This document shows, piece by piece, positions 45,780-58,249 of a stretch of 64,000 nucleotides of DNA. Positions within the stretch are counted from its first letter, which is position 1, and every line of letters begins with the position of its first letter. The notes under the pieces were generated by a model that was given only the letters and a program-made list of their open reading frames with translations, had not been told where the DNA came from and searched no databases. The translations under genes were made by a program, and so were the position numbers. Origin of the DNA: Sphagnum compactum (taxonomy: Eukaryota; Bryophyta; Sphagnopsida; Sphagnales); contig OZ234504.1 in assembly GCA_965153455.1 (NCBI GenBank), positions 7,254,001 to 7,318,000 on the forward strand, written 5' to 3'.

Positions 45780-46970
45780 AGAAAATACAAAAAGGAAAAC
45801 ACTACATGTGTTTAAAAGCTTTGGGGGCTTTTGAATGTGGACACAAGAAACAAGGAGGAGGGGGGGGGGGGTTTGCAACACATAGTAGATGAAAAAGAAA
45901 ACGCGATGCGTTCTTAGAACTCTAAGAGCTCTAAATTCTAAACACAAAAAAATATAAGGGGGGGTGCAACACGTAATAAATGAAAAAAATATGTTATGCA
46001 TGCTTGGAGTTATGGACTTATAGACATAAGAAACACAAAGGAGGGGGGTGTGCAACACAAAGAAGACAAAAAAAAAATGCTACATGCACTTGGAGCTCTA
46101 GGAGCTCTGGAGACAAGAAAAACAAAGGAAGGGGGTGCAACACCCAACAAATGAAAAAAAAACATTACACATGTTTAAAGCTTTGAACTCTGCACACAAG
46201 AAATAAAAAGGAGGGGGGTGCAACATAATAGATGAAAAAAAAATGTTACACAGGTTTGGAGCTCTGGAATTTGCACACAAAAAACACAAAAGGGGGGTGC
46301 AACACATAACAAACAAACAAAAAACGTTACGCATGCTTGGAGCTCTAAACTATGCACACAAGAAACAACAAGGAAGGGGGGTGTAACATGCAATAGATGA
46401 AAAAAAAATCTTACACGTGCTTGGAGCTACACGCATTTAGAGCTCTGGACTTTACACATAAGAAACATAAAGGAAGGTGGGTGCAACACATAGTAGATGT
46501 AAACAAAAACACTACACGTGTTTGGAACTACCCGCACTTGGAGTTATGCACTCTTGGAGCTCTAGACTTTGCACATAAGAAACAAAAAGGAGTTGGGGGG
46601 GGAGGGGTTCAACACACATCGGATGACAAAAAAAGTGTTATGCACGCTTGGAGCTTTGGGAACTCTAGACACAAAAAAGATGAAGGAATGGGTGCAACAT
46701 GCAATAGACAAAAAGCATTACGCACGCTTGGAGCTCTAAGAACTCTTGACTCTACACACACAAAAACAAGTGGGGTTGCAACACATAGTAGATGGAAAAA
46801 AAAACAATTACACACACTTGGAGCTCTAGGAGTTTGGACTATGGACATAAGAAGGGGGGTGTAACATGCAGCAAATGAAAAAAAAACATTACGCGCGCTT
46901 AGAGCTCTAAACTCTGGACATAAGAAACATAGAGGAGGGGGGAGGCACAACATGCAGCAGATGGAAAAAA
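45780..46970. repeat. Degenerate tandem array, about thirteen units of roughly 80-130 bp
   Basis: The word GTGCAACACATAGTAGATGA and variants recur near 45871, 45964, 46050, 46135, 46220, 46298, 46381, 46481, 46610, 46691, 46776, 46860 and 46948. Each is followed by an A homopolymer, then ACATTACACACGCTTGGAGC, CTCTGGAC, ACACAAGAAACA and AAGGAGGGGGG. Unit length varies through changes in A and G runs and an occasional duplicated CTTGGAGCT box. The frames on both strands here are translations of the repeat, not genes. Confidence 0.9.
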
Positions 46971-48690
46971 AATGTGCATGCTTGGGGCCCTAGAATCATA
47001 AAGTCCGCCACCAACACCCAACACCTGCATAAGCAAGAAACATTCAAGTTAGAATGTTTATTTAGAAATTCAAGAACTTGAATCTAGAACCCACCTATAC
47101 TTCAAGGGGTTCTACTATCGTGTACACTAGGAGCTTGATCACAATAACACCATGAGAAGCAAAGCATAAAGCTACAAAAACACAAATGTAAAACAAGCAC
47201 CAAACTTCACAACTAATTCCTACCCAAACAATAAGAGAGAAGTGAGAAAGAGAGGAAACTTTAGTTTAAGGGTTTAGGGAAGCTGATGGCGCATTTAGGG
47301 TTCAGTATTCCCCTAGATTTTAGGGCACATGTACATTTTTGCATCTTATCCATTGAATGAAAATGAACAATTTTTTTCAAATACACCTTTTAGGGATTGG
47401 TCTATCAATATTGTATTGATAGAATGGATGCTAGACATGTAAGAATTTTTGTATTCGTTGATAGGGAAAAAAATGTTTGCAAACCAAAGTAGGGAATGAT
47501 TAATCATGGTGTTTTTTTTTCAATGACACCTGTGACTTTAAAAAGCCATATCTTGTTCATCTCTTGACCAAATCAAACATTCTCAAGAATGACAAATACA
47601 CCCATTAAACAACTCATCTCCAGACCCTAAACCCAACTGACTCCAAATGTGATGCCAAATGTCCTCTAAATGCTTAATGTGAAATGAAATTTTGTGAAAA
47701 TATGAAGCTGACATGTTGAAATTCATCATAATTAGGGTAGGCTACACTCTGAATATTATTTCACTACTCATATCACAATATTATAGTACATGATGGAAAA
47801 AATAATAATGGTATTACCTAGTGTACTTATAATATATAGAGGGTGTTGAATAGGCTTATGTGTAGGTGTGAAGAATTTTATTTTTTTATGGCCAATGAAT
47901 TTGTGCTCTGAATGAATTTGTTTTCCTGGTTAACTTGCATGAACTAAAGAATTAAATGTGTAATAAATAATTTTTTTAAATAAATAAATAATGTGTAATA
48001 GGGTTTGGTAAGTTTGTGAGAATTTTAGAGCACCCATGGAAATGCTAGAAAGGGATCAATAATTTTTATTGTTCAGCAGAATAAGGTTGTGTGTTAGACC
48101 TGACATTTTGTTTTTCAGGCCAATGGGATTGCTGGATTTGGTAGTTTGAATTTTTGTTTTTCTTAGTTATCTCGAGTGAACTAACAAGTTAAATTATGTA
48201 ATAGGTACATTTACCATTCTGGCATCTTCTTGCTGAATACATTTAAATATATTTTTTCTTCACTTCAGCAATAACAATAAGAATTTCCTGAAATTTCAGC
48301 ACTTGCAAAGACCTGGCCATGTAGACCTGGAATAATTGAAATGACTAATATATATATATACACACACACACACTAGGTATACTGACTTTCCCCAAAACAA
48401 TTGGGACATTATTGTGGCCAGCTAAAATTGAAAAAATCTGGCATAATTTACGGAAAAGAATTTAATTGTTAATGTAAGAATGGTAAAGGTACTATGGTAA
48501 TAGCTATTTACTTACTTGTGCAGTTTATTTCATTGTATAAAATGTGTGTTTAAATTTTATTTTATTATTTAAAAGCCAAAATTCCTTCACATTTGTGCCA
48601 AATGAAAAAATTGGGGACAAATTTTTTTTAAATAAAAAATAAAATAAAATGCAAGTGTCTGTAGTCCAGACTCCCAAAGCTGCTGCCAAC
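46971..48690. other. Intergenic AT-rich region
   Basis: No coding resemblance. A (TA)n(CA)n microsatellite lies at about 48347-48373. Confidence 0.6.
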
Positions 48691-48699
48691 AACAAGTGA

Positions 48700-49255
48700 C
48701 TCTTTTTAGGCGTAAGTTACTAAGGACTGCTGCTGCTGCTGCTGCTGCGCACAAGTGTTTCCCTTCTCTCTCGCTCTCTGGCGTTCTTTCTCTCTCTCTC
48801 TCGTTCGCTCGCTCTCTCATGTCAAGAACGTGGCGACGCGGTTCCTGACATTGTCCTTCCCTTGGGAGCTCGCAGTTGGGTTTCTTCGTGAGCTCCAAGG
48901 AATAACTTTCTTGACGCCGTTCTTCTTAGTTTAGCTCTGACGTTGTGCTGCTGCAGATCTTTTTTTTTTCCCCTCGCCTTTCTTTAGAGAGAAACCCCAA
49001 AGGGGAAGGGAAGGCACTTTCTTTAGGGTAAAGAGGAGGAGGCAGTGAGCAGCGTTGACGTGCTTTCTTCGATAGCAGCAGCAGCAACAGAAACAACAAC
49101 ACTGTGGGGTACACAGCTCTTAGCTTCTTTCAGAAGAAGCCCGAACAAACGTGTCTTCAAGAAGGAAAAGCAAGAGACAGACACAGAGAGAAACAAACAG
49201 TTAGAGTCAGTGAACATAAGAAAGGAGGAAGAGGAGGTTCCAAGACTCGGAGGCA
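48700..49255 (+). promoter_or_regulatory. Probable promoter and 5' leader of the DUF4057-type gene
   Basis: Composition becomes GC-richer from about 48700, with a (CTG)n run at 48727-48746 and a CT-rich microsatellite (CTCTCTCTC then GTTCGCTCGC) at about 48765-48815. CT-rich tracts close to the transcription start are common in plant promoters. The stretch from about 48890 to 49255 is purine-rich and without a supported frame, and fits an untranslated leader. No clear TATA box. Confidence 0.45.
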
Positions 49256-50302
49256 ATGTCTATTGATAATGCAGCAGCAGGGGTGACTCCTACCAGGAGA
49301 GGAGCAAAGCCACCAGGAGGAGCGACAACATTCGACCTCTTCAGTTGGTCAGAAGGACCCGACGTGACTCGATCTCCTCCACCTCCGGTGCGTCATACTG
49401 CTACCAATGGTAGTAGTAGCAATGCCTTTCTGTCTGCTGTTGTTGATCAAAGTACATGTGACAGTCCTGTAGGTCGTCCCACCATACGCATGCACCAGCC
49501 TGCAGGAGGAACCAGCACCATCACATTTGGTGAACACCTCTCAGCTGAAGAAGCTGAAGCCTTGCTCAAGAGGAGACCTGGTTCCGATTTGAAGAAAAGG
49601 GAAATGTATGGCAGTGGTATTTTTCCTGGGGGTGCTGGCGCTGATGCTGATGGCAATGGTACTACAGCAACAGTGGACAGAACTAGTGTTCGTTGCTACC
49701 AGCCAGCTGGTGGAGTGAGCCAGATTTCTTTTGGTGGCGAAAATTGTACATCTCCCAAGAAGGCTGTTACAGTTCCAGAAGTAGCAAAGCAGAAAGAGTT
49801 GAGTGGGACAGTGGAGACCACGGATGACATTACAGCGCGTCGGGTTTTCTCAAATGCCAAAGCCAAGGAGCTAACTGGCAGCAATATCTTTGGTCCCCCG
49901 CCTCCAGAATCACCTAAGCCGTCAGCTCGAGCTCTGGAGTTGAAGCGGGAAGAGGCAGCGAAGGGACCAGAAGAAGCACCTCCTCGGAATGTCCATACAT
50001 CCGTCAAAGTCTCCAATCCTGCAGGGGGTCGTTGCCAAATCTCTTTTGGTCCAAAAGACGAAATTGATTCAGTTGCTCGCAAGTTGCATGACCAGAAGAA
50101 GGCGGAGCTTTCTGGACATGACATTTTCAGTGAAGAGAATGCCATGGTATCTGAGAAGAGTCTCCATCACCAGCTCAGTCAGGCAAAGCTGAAGGAGATA
50201 TCTGGCAGTGATATCTTCTCTGATGACAAGCCTGCCGGTCGAGATCTCATTGGTGGGATAAGGAAGCCACCTGGTGGTGGAAGCACTATTTCCCTTCAGT
50301 AA
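49256..50302 (+). CDS. DUF4057-type (HN1/Jupiter-like repeat) plant protein, intronless
   Basis: One uninterrupted frame of 348 residues. It is built from alternating short repeats. The first type has a PxGG core: KPPGGATTFDLF (19-29), HQPAGGTSTITFG (80-92), YQPAGGVSQISFG (148-160), NPAGGRCQISFG (254-265) and KPPGGGSTISL (337-347). The second type reads K-x-x-E-h-x-G-x-x-I-F: KREMYGSGIF (114-123), AKQKELSGTV (177-186), AKELTGSNIF (203-212), KKAELSGHDIF (281-291) and KLKEISGSDIF (311-321). The SAEEAEALLKRRPGS segment (97-110) is also typical of plant DUF4057 proteins. The rest is low-complexity and probably disordered. Function is unknown; by resemblance to HN1/Jupiter proteins a scaffold or cytoskeletal role is possible. 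The coding region has no intron. Confidence 0.88.
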   Translation: MSIDNAAAGVTPTRRGAKPPGGATTFDLFSWSEGPDVTRSPPPPVRHTATNGSSSNAFLSAVVDQSTCDSPVGRPTIRMHQPAGGTSTITFGEHLSAEEAEALLKRRPGSDLKKREMYGSGIFPGGAGADADGNGTTATVDRTSVRCYQPAGGVSQISFGGENCTSPKKAVTVPEVAKQKELSGTVETTDDITARRVFSNAKAKELTGSNIFGPPPPESPKPSARALELKREEAAKGPEEAPPRNVHTSVKVSNPAGGRCQISFGPKDEIDSVARKLHDQKKAELSGHDIFSEENAMVSEKSLHHQLSQAKLKEISGSDIFSDDKPAGRDLIGGIRKPPGGGSTISLQ

Positions 50303-53300
50303 TTGTCCAATACAGTTTGCAAGACTGTAGTTGCTGCTGTTTTTTTTTGTCTTTTTGGGGATGATGCAGCTTGTTGGGGATTGATCAAAATGCTTCTGGC
50401 ATGCTGCTTATGCTCCAGTTGTACTTCAATGGGTAGTGGGGGAGAGCAATTGCCCTGTGCTGATACCACATTCTTTGGAGTAAAGGCTTTTGGTTGGTTT
50501 TGCAAATGGCAGAAAATGTCTGTTTCTGACACCTTAGAGTGTGAGATGATGTGCTCTGTTTCATATCATGCACTTTTGCACAGGATTGGTGAGTTGCTTT
50601 GTGTGTCGATAGAGCTTTTGGTATCAAGCTTGTGGTGGGTCTGGATCCAGATCCTACATAGCTTGGAATGCCTATTTTCTAGAAAGCAAATATGAGAGAG
50701 ACTATGCAATCTATTACAATCCATTTTATCTAGCAAAGCATGCTGTGGACTATCTCCCACTCATTTTGATGATGAAGCCTGCTCCATTTCTTTGTACCAG
50801 TGCATAAATGTCAAACCTTGTTTTCCTCAGATATGACTTGTGACAAGCAAGCCAGGTCCTGTAGGCTCTGGTAGTGGAAGGCAGCCCACAAGATCAACAC
50901 TCATTACCCACAGCTTTGTTGGTTTTGCTTTTGTGATTTTAATTGTTAGAGATTTTGTTGTTGGCATGTTTGGGTTTTGGACTAGAGGTTGTTGCCATTT
51001 GCATGTTTGTGATATCTTGACCTAGACTTTCTGGCAACTGTAACTCTTGCTGAACATCAACGTCCCTTCGATTTGTGGCATTCACAATGCCCAGGTACTT
51101 GAAAGAGTGTGCAGTGATTGCAACAGTAAGTTGTCCAATTATCAGATGTAGGCTGCTGGTAGACTCAGCCTCCTCTCAGGGTTGATATTCTTTCTGTTTT
51201 TGTTTGGGTTGCATAACAGAGCAGGAGCATCAGAGCCTGTAGTGATAATTGTTTCTTTTCTTGTTGGGTGCCAATTTCCCAATGTGTTTTGCTGATATAC
51301 TGGTGGTTTTCAAGGCTGGTTTGCAACAACCATGCCTGTGTATTTCAAGTGCCCTAGGTTTCTACAATGTTGGGTTGAGTGCTTGAGACCCAAAGAAGAG
51401 AGCAGGGCTGATTTTGTGTACCTATACTGTCAAGCGGAGCAGCTAGCTACAAACAGTTTGTTGATGAGAAAAAGTGTGGAGAGCATGGGCCTTCCAACAG
51501 AATTCTTTGTTAAGCAAACCTGGTGATCACCTGAACTGGTAAACAAAAGTACATTGAACTTGGCTGCAGCAACACAATCTGGATTCTGGTCCCCACATAA
51601 TCAACACATGGAATGAAAAGTTAACCTCTGAAAGGAAAGTGAGGTCACAAATGAAGAGTTGTGAAAGATACTAATCCGTGTTCCCTGCAAATGAAGCACC
51701 CTCCACTGCACTCTGTGCTTACCCATGGGACATTCAGAGGCATCCAGAATCACACAATTTCCTCAACAACAACCTATAGTACAGCAGGAAGGGTAAGCTT
51801 AGTAGATCAAAGGTGTGGTAGAACAAGGTTGCAAGACACCAAGTTGTGATTTGAACAGGATCTTACTTGTAGAATTCAAGTATATGTTTCTAGTGAGAAG
51901 AGATACCAAGTCTAGTTTTGTCTGATGGACACACAAGGAAAGGTACACACCTGTGCTTACTACTCCATGATCAAGGTATTCAAATCTTATTACTAGGAGA
52001 TGTGGGTGTAATTCACTAATCCAATTCAATATGAGGTCTTAAAAGTGAATTAGCTCTTCATATCTACATGTCATTTCACCCCAAGTGTAATTCATTAATT
52101 CAACTCACAATAGGATCCTAAAAATGAATGAATTAAGTCATCGTACCCTTGTGCCATTTCACCTTGTTGTGAAACTTGGGTTATTCATATCCACTTTTAC
52201 TATAAGCATTTATAAAGGTAGGCAATTGAGTAGGATAATTCACTAAGGTCAACTTTTTGTATCATGTTTAAAAAGGGATGACAAAGGAGATTAATCATTT
52301 GTCTAAAAAGTGGGTGCCAAACCCTAAATTTGTGGAGATTGGATTGTCAAAGGAGAATGATGCACAAAGGATGCACGTAGCAAGCCATATGGCCATGGGG
52401 TCAAGTAAATGCCATATGACATTGAGTCGTGGAATTTTGACACATCATAAAACTCTTCAAAACTGATATGCTTTCGACTCAAAGTAATCTTGACAATTTA
52501 ACCAGAATGTCTCCAAGCACGATGCTTGTAAAACAAGTCCAATGGAGCTCTAGATTTGCCTTCACACTAGGTTCGAGGGTGAACATGTTTAAGTGAAAAA
52601 ACATGGCAAGGAATCTCACAAACAAAGGACACGGTGATCGATTATTCCAAAGGACTTTAACTTCATACTAACTTTCTTCAAAGAATTGAATTCCCAATAC
52701 ATAATAAGGAGCATGTTTCACATGAGAACGTACTTGAAGTATTTTGCAGGGAAATTTCCTTCCATTTGAAAATAATACCAATCAATTAATTGTAGTAAAG
52801 TTTCCAATGCAAAAGTATGCATGTTAATCAACGATGCCTAACAAGAACCTAGTCTTTGAAATTTTTTGTCATCCCCCACTTATGATGAGTATGATAAGGA
52901 TCCTTACAACTTTAATGTTTATATAAAATTGGTGTGGCAACCCTTCCACTTTAAGTGGGAGGTTCAAAGTTGAAATTTTCTTTTGTCATCTCCATCTTTG
53001 TACGACTTTCATTCAAGAAAGAAGGATGATCATTCTCAAGTCGTGCACCCTTAGGGAGATGCATGTGCTCTTCAAGTAATTAAATGGTTGTGTCCCCAAG
53101 GGAGATGCAAGTGCTCCCTAGGAAAATGCTTGTGATCCTTAGGTGTTCCCAAGGGAGCTATTTGTGCTCCCTATGGAAATGGTTGTGTTGATTGGGAGAT
53201 ATTTGTGTTCCTTGGCCAAATAAATTGTGCTCCTGAAGGGGAAATGGTTACATGTCTTTGAATTGTTCATTGGGAAATGTTTGTGTTCGCCAAATAATTG

Positions 53301-56050
53301 TTAAGGGTAATGGTTGCATGTGCCCCAACAAATGGTCTTCCTTCAAGTTTTAACTACAATGAAAAGAAAGAAATGATGCATTTATTTTTTCGCCCAAGAA
53401 ACTTGGCCCAACCATTTTTTTTCTTCCCTTGGCAATTTGACCAAAAAAGGGGACCAAATTGCACATTGGGAGCATGTGAAAACCCACCTTCTTCCATGGA
53501 TGATTTCCCCATATGGACATACAATGAAAAGTTCATCTAGGGAAATCATCCAAGAAAAAAATGATTGTTGGAAAGAAAAATTTGAGCTTGAAAGCTCTTG
53601 GTTGAAGAGGTGGTTTTTAACTATTGCACCACATACCTTCACTTTTTAACAAAAAAAACAACCATAAATAATGGGTTTATGATAATTGGGGTACAATAAA
53701 AATAAAATTAAGGGATTTAAAAAAAAATTGGGCACTTGTCTTGTAATATTGTCAAGCCCAATGTTTCATTTGAATAGTTGATCTTTTTTATTGTCTGCCT
53801 ATAGTAGAGGATCATGAGGTCTAACAAATGGTGTAAAAAGTTCTTAATGATGTACCAAAATCTATCTTTTCCCAATCTCAAGTGTCAATTACATAATACA
53901 ATGGCCATTGGTCAAACTAGCAACCCACCGCTTCACTAAGTCTTCCCAATGGCCATTGCCTTATCCATACAATGATGATAAAAGAATTTGATTTTGGTTG
54001 GTAACCCAAAGGTGTATTTGAAGTTTACTTTGGAACCAAAGGAGGTATGGCATGATGTAAGAAATTCCCATGAGTTAGTAGAGATTTAATCAAGAAATTA
54101 GGTTAAAGATCAAAATAATATAAGAAAAAATTGTTTATTATCCAAAACATGGATGGTAATTTGTTTTGCCCCTCTATAGGAAGGGATGTTTGTGAAACAC
54201 AAAATATGGAATCAATGTTAATCAATGATGAACACGTGCAACCAAGGTTTAGAATTAGTGATGACATATTCAATTTAAGGTATAATAGGAGCCACATATC
54301 AACCCTTTAGATTTTATATTCTTGGAGTAAGTATTAGCACATTGTTGTGCAATCATCCAAATAAATTATATTTATTTTTAGATTGTCAATTTTCATGTAT
54401 TCATGTTAAGGTTGCTTGACCCCAATTCTTTAGATGTCAAATTTGCCTCTTTTACATGTGTTAATAATCAACCTATTGACCTATCAATGGTCACCTCTTT
54501 GTCATGCACCCATAATAGGTAATATGTGATTTTGTGTTGATTCATCGTATATGATTTGGGAAATTTTTGCTCCATCAATGGATGAATTGATTTTTGTGTT
54601 CTTTCATGACATTAAGTAAATATAAAGGATGTAACTTTATTTTAACAAGTAAGAACATCTCCACTCCAGCCTACAAAAGGTTCACAAATGGCATTTTGAC
54701 AAGCCCAATCACGGGCTTCACCAAAAACCTCCCCAATTGTTGTTGTTTCTTAACAAAACAATGCAATTGATGCAATAATTAGAAAACCCACCAAGCCCTG
54801 CATCATAGTGCATGATGTTAGGCTTGACATTTGTACTATGGAAAACAATCGCATGCATGAGAAGAATCAATGTCTCATGTGCCACGCTTATCATTTAAAT
54901 CAATTGTCCTATCAGCACCATGGCAATTCAAGATGCAAATTTTGGAGAAGTGAAAGGGGAAAGTTTTTTTTGAAGAGGAGGAAAAACAACTTTGTAAGAG
55001 CATGTTTCACATCTCTTGGGAAACCATTATTAAAAACCGTCAAAAAAATCAAGCTTTCTAGAAACACATGGCTTTCCAATAAACAACAACATGTTTGATG
55101 GTTATGGAGACCTAAAGAGGTCACTCATTGTTTTTTTTTTGGGGAAATATTTGAAATAAAAGGATATTTTAAAAATATGCTATGAAATTATGAAATATGA
55201 TATTTAAGAATATTTTAGGTATATTTCGTATATAATCTCGTAATGAATTATAATCACCTTATTTATATTTAAGTAAATTGGCAATTTATTATTTTTTCAA
55301 TTCAAAGGCCATCAGTTTGCTTGAGTGGATAAATTTTTTACAAGTATTATTATATTTTGGAATACCAAAAAAATGTTGAATTTTATTAGAATCATAATCG
55401 TCGCCCAGTGACCATTGATAAATTATATTAGTACAACTATTATATGCCTAATTTCAATTTAAAAGCCTATAAATAACTAATATATATTGTACCAAATACA
55501 TAGAGGAAGTGGCCCTCAATGAATATAAAACTAAGGCATTTTGTTAGGTGGACAGAAAACATAACATTTCATTACATTTGTTACACATGAGAATTCTTTT
55601 TTCTATGTAAGGTAGCCAATAAGATATTCAAAAAATATTTTTATTATCATCTTATTAAATAATATTAGTTGACCCAATTGGATAAAACTTTTTCAAAGTT
55701 GCACTTCCAAACATAATGTCCAATACCACCTAGATAATATTTCCTTCCCACAAATATATTTGTGCTTTCATTAAATTCCATGAAAATTCATTGGTATGTT
55801 CTCCTTACTTTGGACTATAAATTTTCATTTTGCTTTCATAGTTTTGTTATGATTGTTAGTATTTCACATACACAATAAATAATCATGTCCTTTTCCACTA
55901 TCAAAATTTAATAAAATGGCAGTGAGAATGGATATTTTTCACTATTTTTGGACCTATTTGGTTTTGATGAAAAAAACTAGTTGCTTAAGAGATTTTTAAT
56001 GGAACCTTGTTTGGTCATTTTGGATGTTTCACTAGGTGATTAAATTAATA
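50303..56050. other. 3' UTR of the DUF4057-type gene and long gene-free region
   Basis: About the first 500-1000 bp are T/G-rich, as expected for a 3' UTR. Beyond that I see only short frames, degenerate repeats with phrases such as GTGCTCCC and GGGAAATG (about 53090-53290), and AT-rich DNA. No transposase, reverse transcriptase or host gene recognised. Confidence 0.5.
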
Positions 56051-56399
56051 TTAGTGTGAACCCGGTGCATAATGCACCTGTCGAGCTCCCCCCCGCCCGA
56101 TCCTTCCCATTGCCCACTCCGGTTTTTTACCCCGTCGACCCCCCCCCCTCCTTCGCATTTTCCATTCTGATTTTTTAACCCGTTGATCCCCCCCCCTTGT
56201 TCCCCTGTTATATATAATTAATTTCTCGCCCCGTGCTGGCCCCCCCCCCCCCCCCCGCCCCGTTACCAAGCCCTGTCATAGAAAATGCATTGCCTGGTTC
56301 TGCCATAGAAAATGCAGAGGCCGGTTCTGCCATAGAATTGTAGCAGAATTGTCGTGTCAGACAGACGCACAGACAGACTTAATGAATTAATATAGTAGA
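56051..56399 (-). mobile_element. Complete 349-bp non-autonomous Helitron
   Basis: Read on the minus strand it starts TCTACTATATTAATTC at 56399 (host A at 56400) and ends CTAA at 56054-56051 with host T at 56050. A stem of GGTGCAT/ATGCACC (with TTA or T in the middle) lies 13 bases before the end. TC start, subterminal hairpin, CTRR end and insertion between A and T are the established Helitron hallmarks, and all are present without a target duplication. The interior contains a CTGT microsatellite after the 5' end, duplicated CTATGGCAGAACC words and several G homopolymers (C runs on the plus strand, up to about 16). It has no coding capacity and depends on an autonomous Rep/helicase element. 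Confidence 0.85.
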
Positions 56400-56469
56400 T
56401 TATGCAAATGAAACACTTGAAGTCTGAAAATAAAAGACATGGATAGTGGAAAATGTCACAAAAATCTCA

Positions 56470-57670
56470 ATGTGGCTTTCACTTAAAGGGCTCAAGTTAG
56501 TCAATTTAGCCTAAGATGCATAGCTTAGGACACTTAACATAGGTGACCTAGTTTAAGCAGCCTAACTTAAAAGGCCTAGGTTAAAAACAAACCTAGGTGG
56601 GCTTACCTAGGCAAGGAACCTAGGTAACATAGGTTCCCACTTGCATAGGTTGCAAGTGCGAAAACTTGAACCCCTCACCAACATGTTGATGGTTCAAGTT
56701 TTTTTATCATCACACTTTGATTTTTTTTAATAACAAAACTACCCACCACAAAATTGTAAACAAAAATTTAATAAAATTGAAATAAAAAAGCCTATGTAAT
56801 TTAATTAAGCTAGGTTTAGTTTAACATACCTTAGGTAGACATAGGTTGACCTAGTCTATCTTAGGCCTACTAGGTTAATTTAAACATAAATAGGTTAACC
56901 TGAGTTAGCTAAGATAATAGATAATAGCATAGGTAAATTTGGGTTACCTAAGATAACATAAGCCCACCTAGGCTAACATAGGTTTAACCTAATATAACCT
57001 AAAATACTTAAATTGACCAAGGTATATTTGGTTTGATTTAGATTAATCTAGGCTTACCTAGATTGACCTAGGCTATCATGGGCTAACAAAGGTTAACCTC
57101 GAGCTAACTTAAGTTGACATAGGCAATTGTAGGCTAACGAAAATTAACATTGGTTAAACTTAAACTAATTCAAATTAACCCAAGCTAATTAGAAGGTAAA
57201 ACTTAAGTTCATCAAACCCAAACTAAACTTAGGCTAACCAAAGCTAAACCTAGGTTCATTAAAATTCAACTTAAATCAAACTTAGTCAAACCAAGGCTAA
57301 ACATAATTTAACCTAAGTTAAACTAAAGTTTAATTTAGGTTAATTAAAAGGTTAAACTTAAAATAACCTAGGTTTAACCTAATCCAACCAAGGTTAAAAT
57401 AAATTAAATTTACTTTAACCAAAATTAAACCTAAATTAGTCAAAGTTAAGTTAACTTTGATTAAACATGGGCTAATTAAAACTAACCAAAGTTAAACTTA
57501 GGCTAATCAAAATTAAATCAAAATTAAATGTCAACTAAACTTTAAGTAAACCTATGCTAACTTCAACTAAACCCAAAGCAAACTTAAATTAACCTCAACT
57601 AAATTCAAGTTAATTTTAATTTAACCAAGGTTAAAGTATGTCAAATATAAGTTAAACCTAGGTTAACATT
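56470..57670. repeat. 1.2-kb array built on a palindromic TAGGTTAACCTA-like motif
   Basis: Words such as CCTAGGTT, AGGTTAACCT, AGGCTAACATAGG, CTTAGGCTAACC and AAGTTAAACC recur every 10-20 bases across the whole stretch on both strands. The motif is nearly self-complementary, so the two strands look alike. It becomes more A-rich to the right. No fixed unit length is clear. It is a degenerate short-period satellite or expanded simple repeat. Confidence 0.8.
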
Positions 57671-57874
57671 AATTAATGCATTATGGATGATAGTAATATG
57701 GGCTTGAAAAATATGTTTTTCACTCTATGTATTGACTCTAACTTGTGTTTTAGCTTTACGAATAATGTGTGTTTTTTCACCCTTGGGCTTTAAATCCAAA
57801 ATTAATATTCAATTTTTAATCTCATTTCAAATTCAAATGTTGATCAATATTGATAAATCATTAAAAAATCTCAC

Positions 57875-58240
57875 ATCACATGCGAAACTTGTGTTGTGAC
57901 ACAAACAAAAATTATGACGTTTAACGTCTTATCACAACAAAGAAAAAAATCTTAAGTCACATGTGAAATTCATGTCATGATGCAAGTTAAAACTATAACA
58001 TTTAAAGTTTCAGCACAATGAGGCTTCGAAAAAAATAATTCACTACAACATATGTAAAAAATTTACATTGTGCATGGAACTTGTGTTGTGACGGAAACTA
58101 AAACTATGATGTTTAAGATCTTGTCATGGTGAGAAATTTCATGTCATGTGTGAAATTCATGTCATGACACAAGCTAAAATTATGACATTTAAGGTTTCAT
58201 CACAATGTAGCCCCCAAAAAAAATTCTCACTTCAATGGAT
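57875..58240. repeat. Tandem repeat of about 93 bp arranged as a ~190-bp dimer
   Basis: Four monomers share (A/G)AA(A/C)TTGTGTTGTGAC or AAATTCATGTCATGA, then AAACTATGA(C/T), TTTAA-GT-T, TCA-CACAA. GTGAAATTCATGTCATGA occurs at about 57963 and 58149, and GAACTTGTGTTGTGAC-like at about 57884 and 58076. A and B monomers therefore alternate with a dimer period near 190 bp. Confidence 0.75.
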
Positions 58241-58249
58241 GCAAAATGT

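Noticed and set aside
46397-46864. 155-codon frame in the 46-kb repeat array
   Set aside because: Its translation simply repeats the array unit; no independent sequence.
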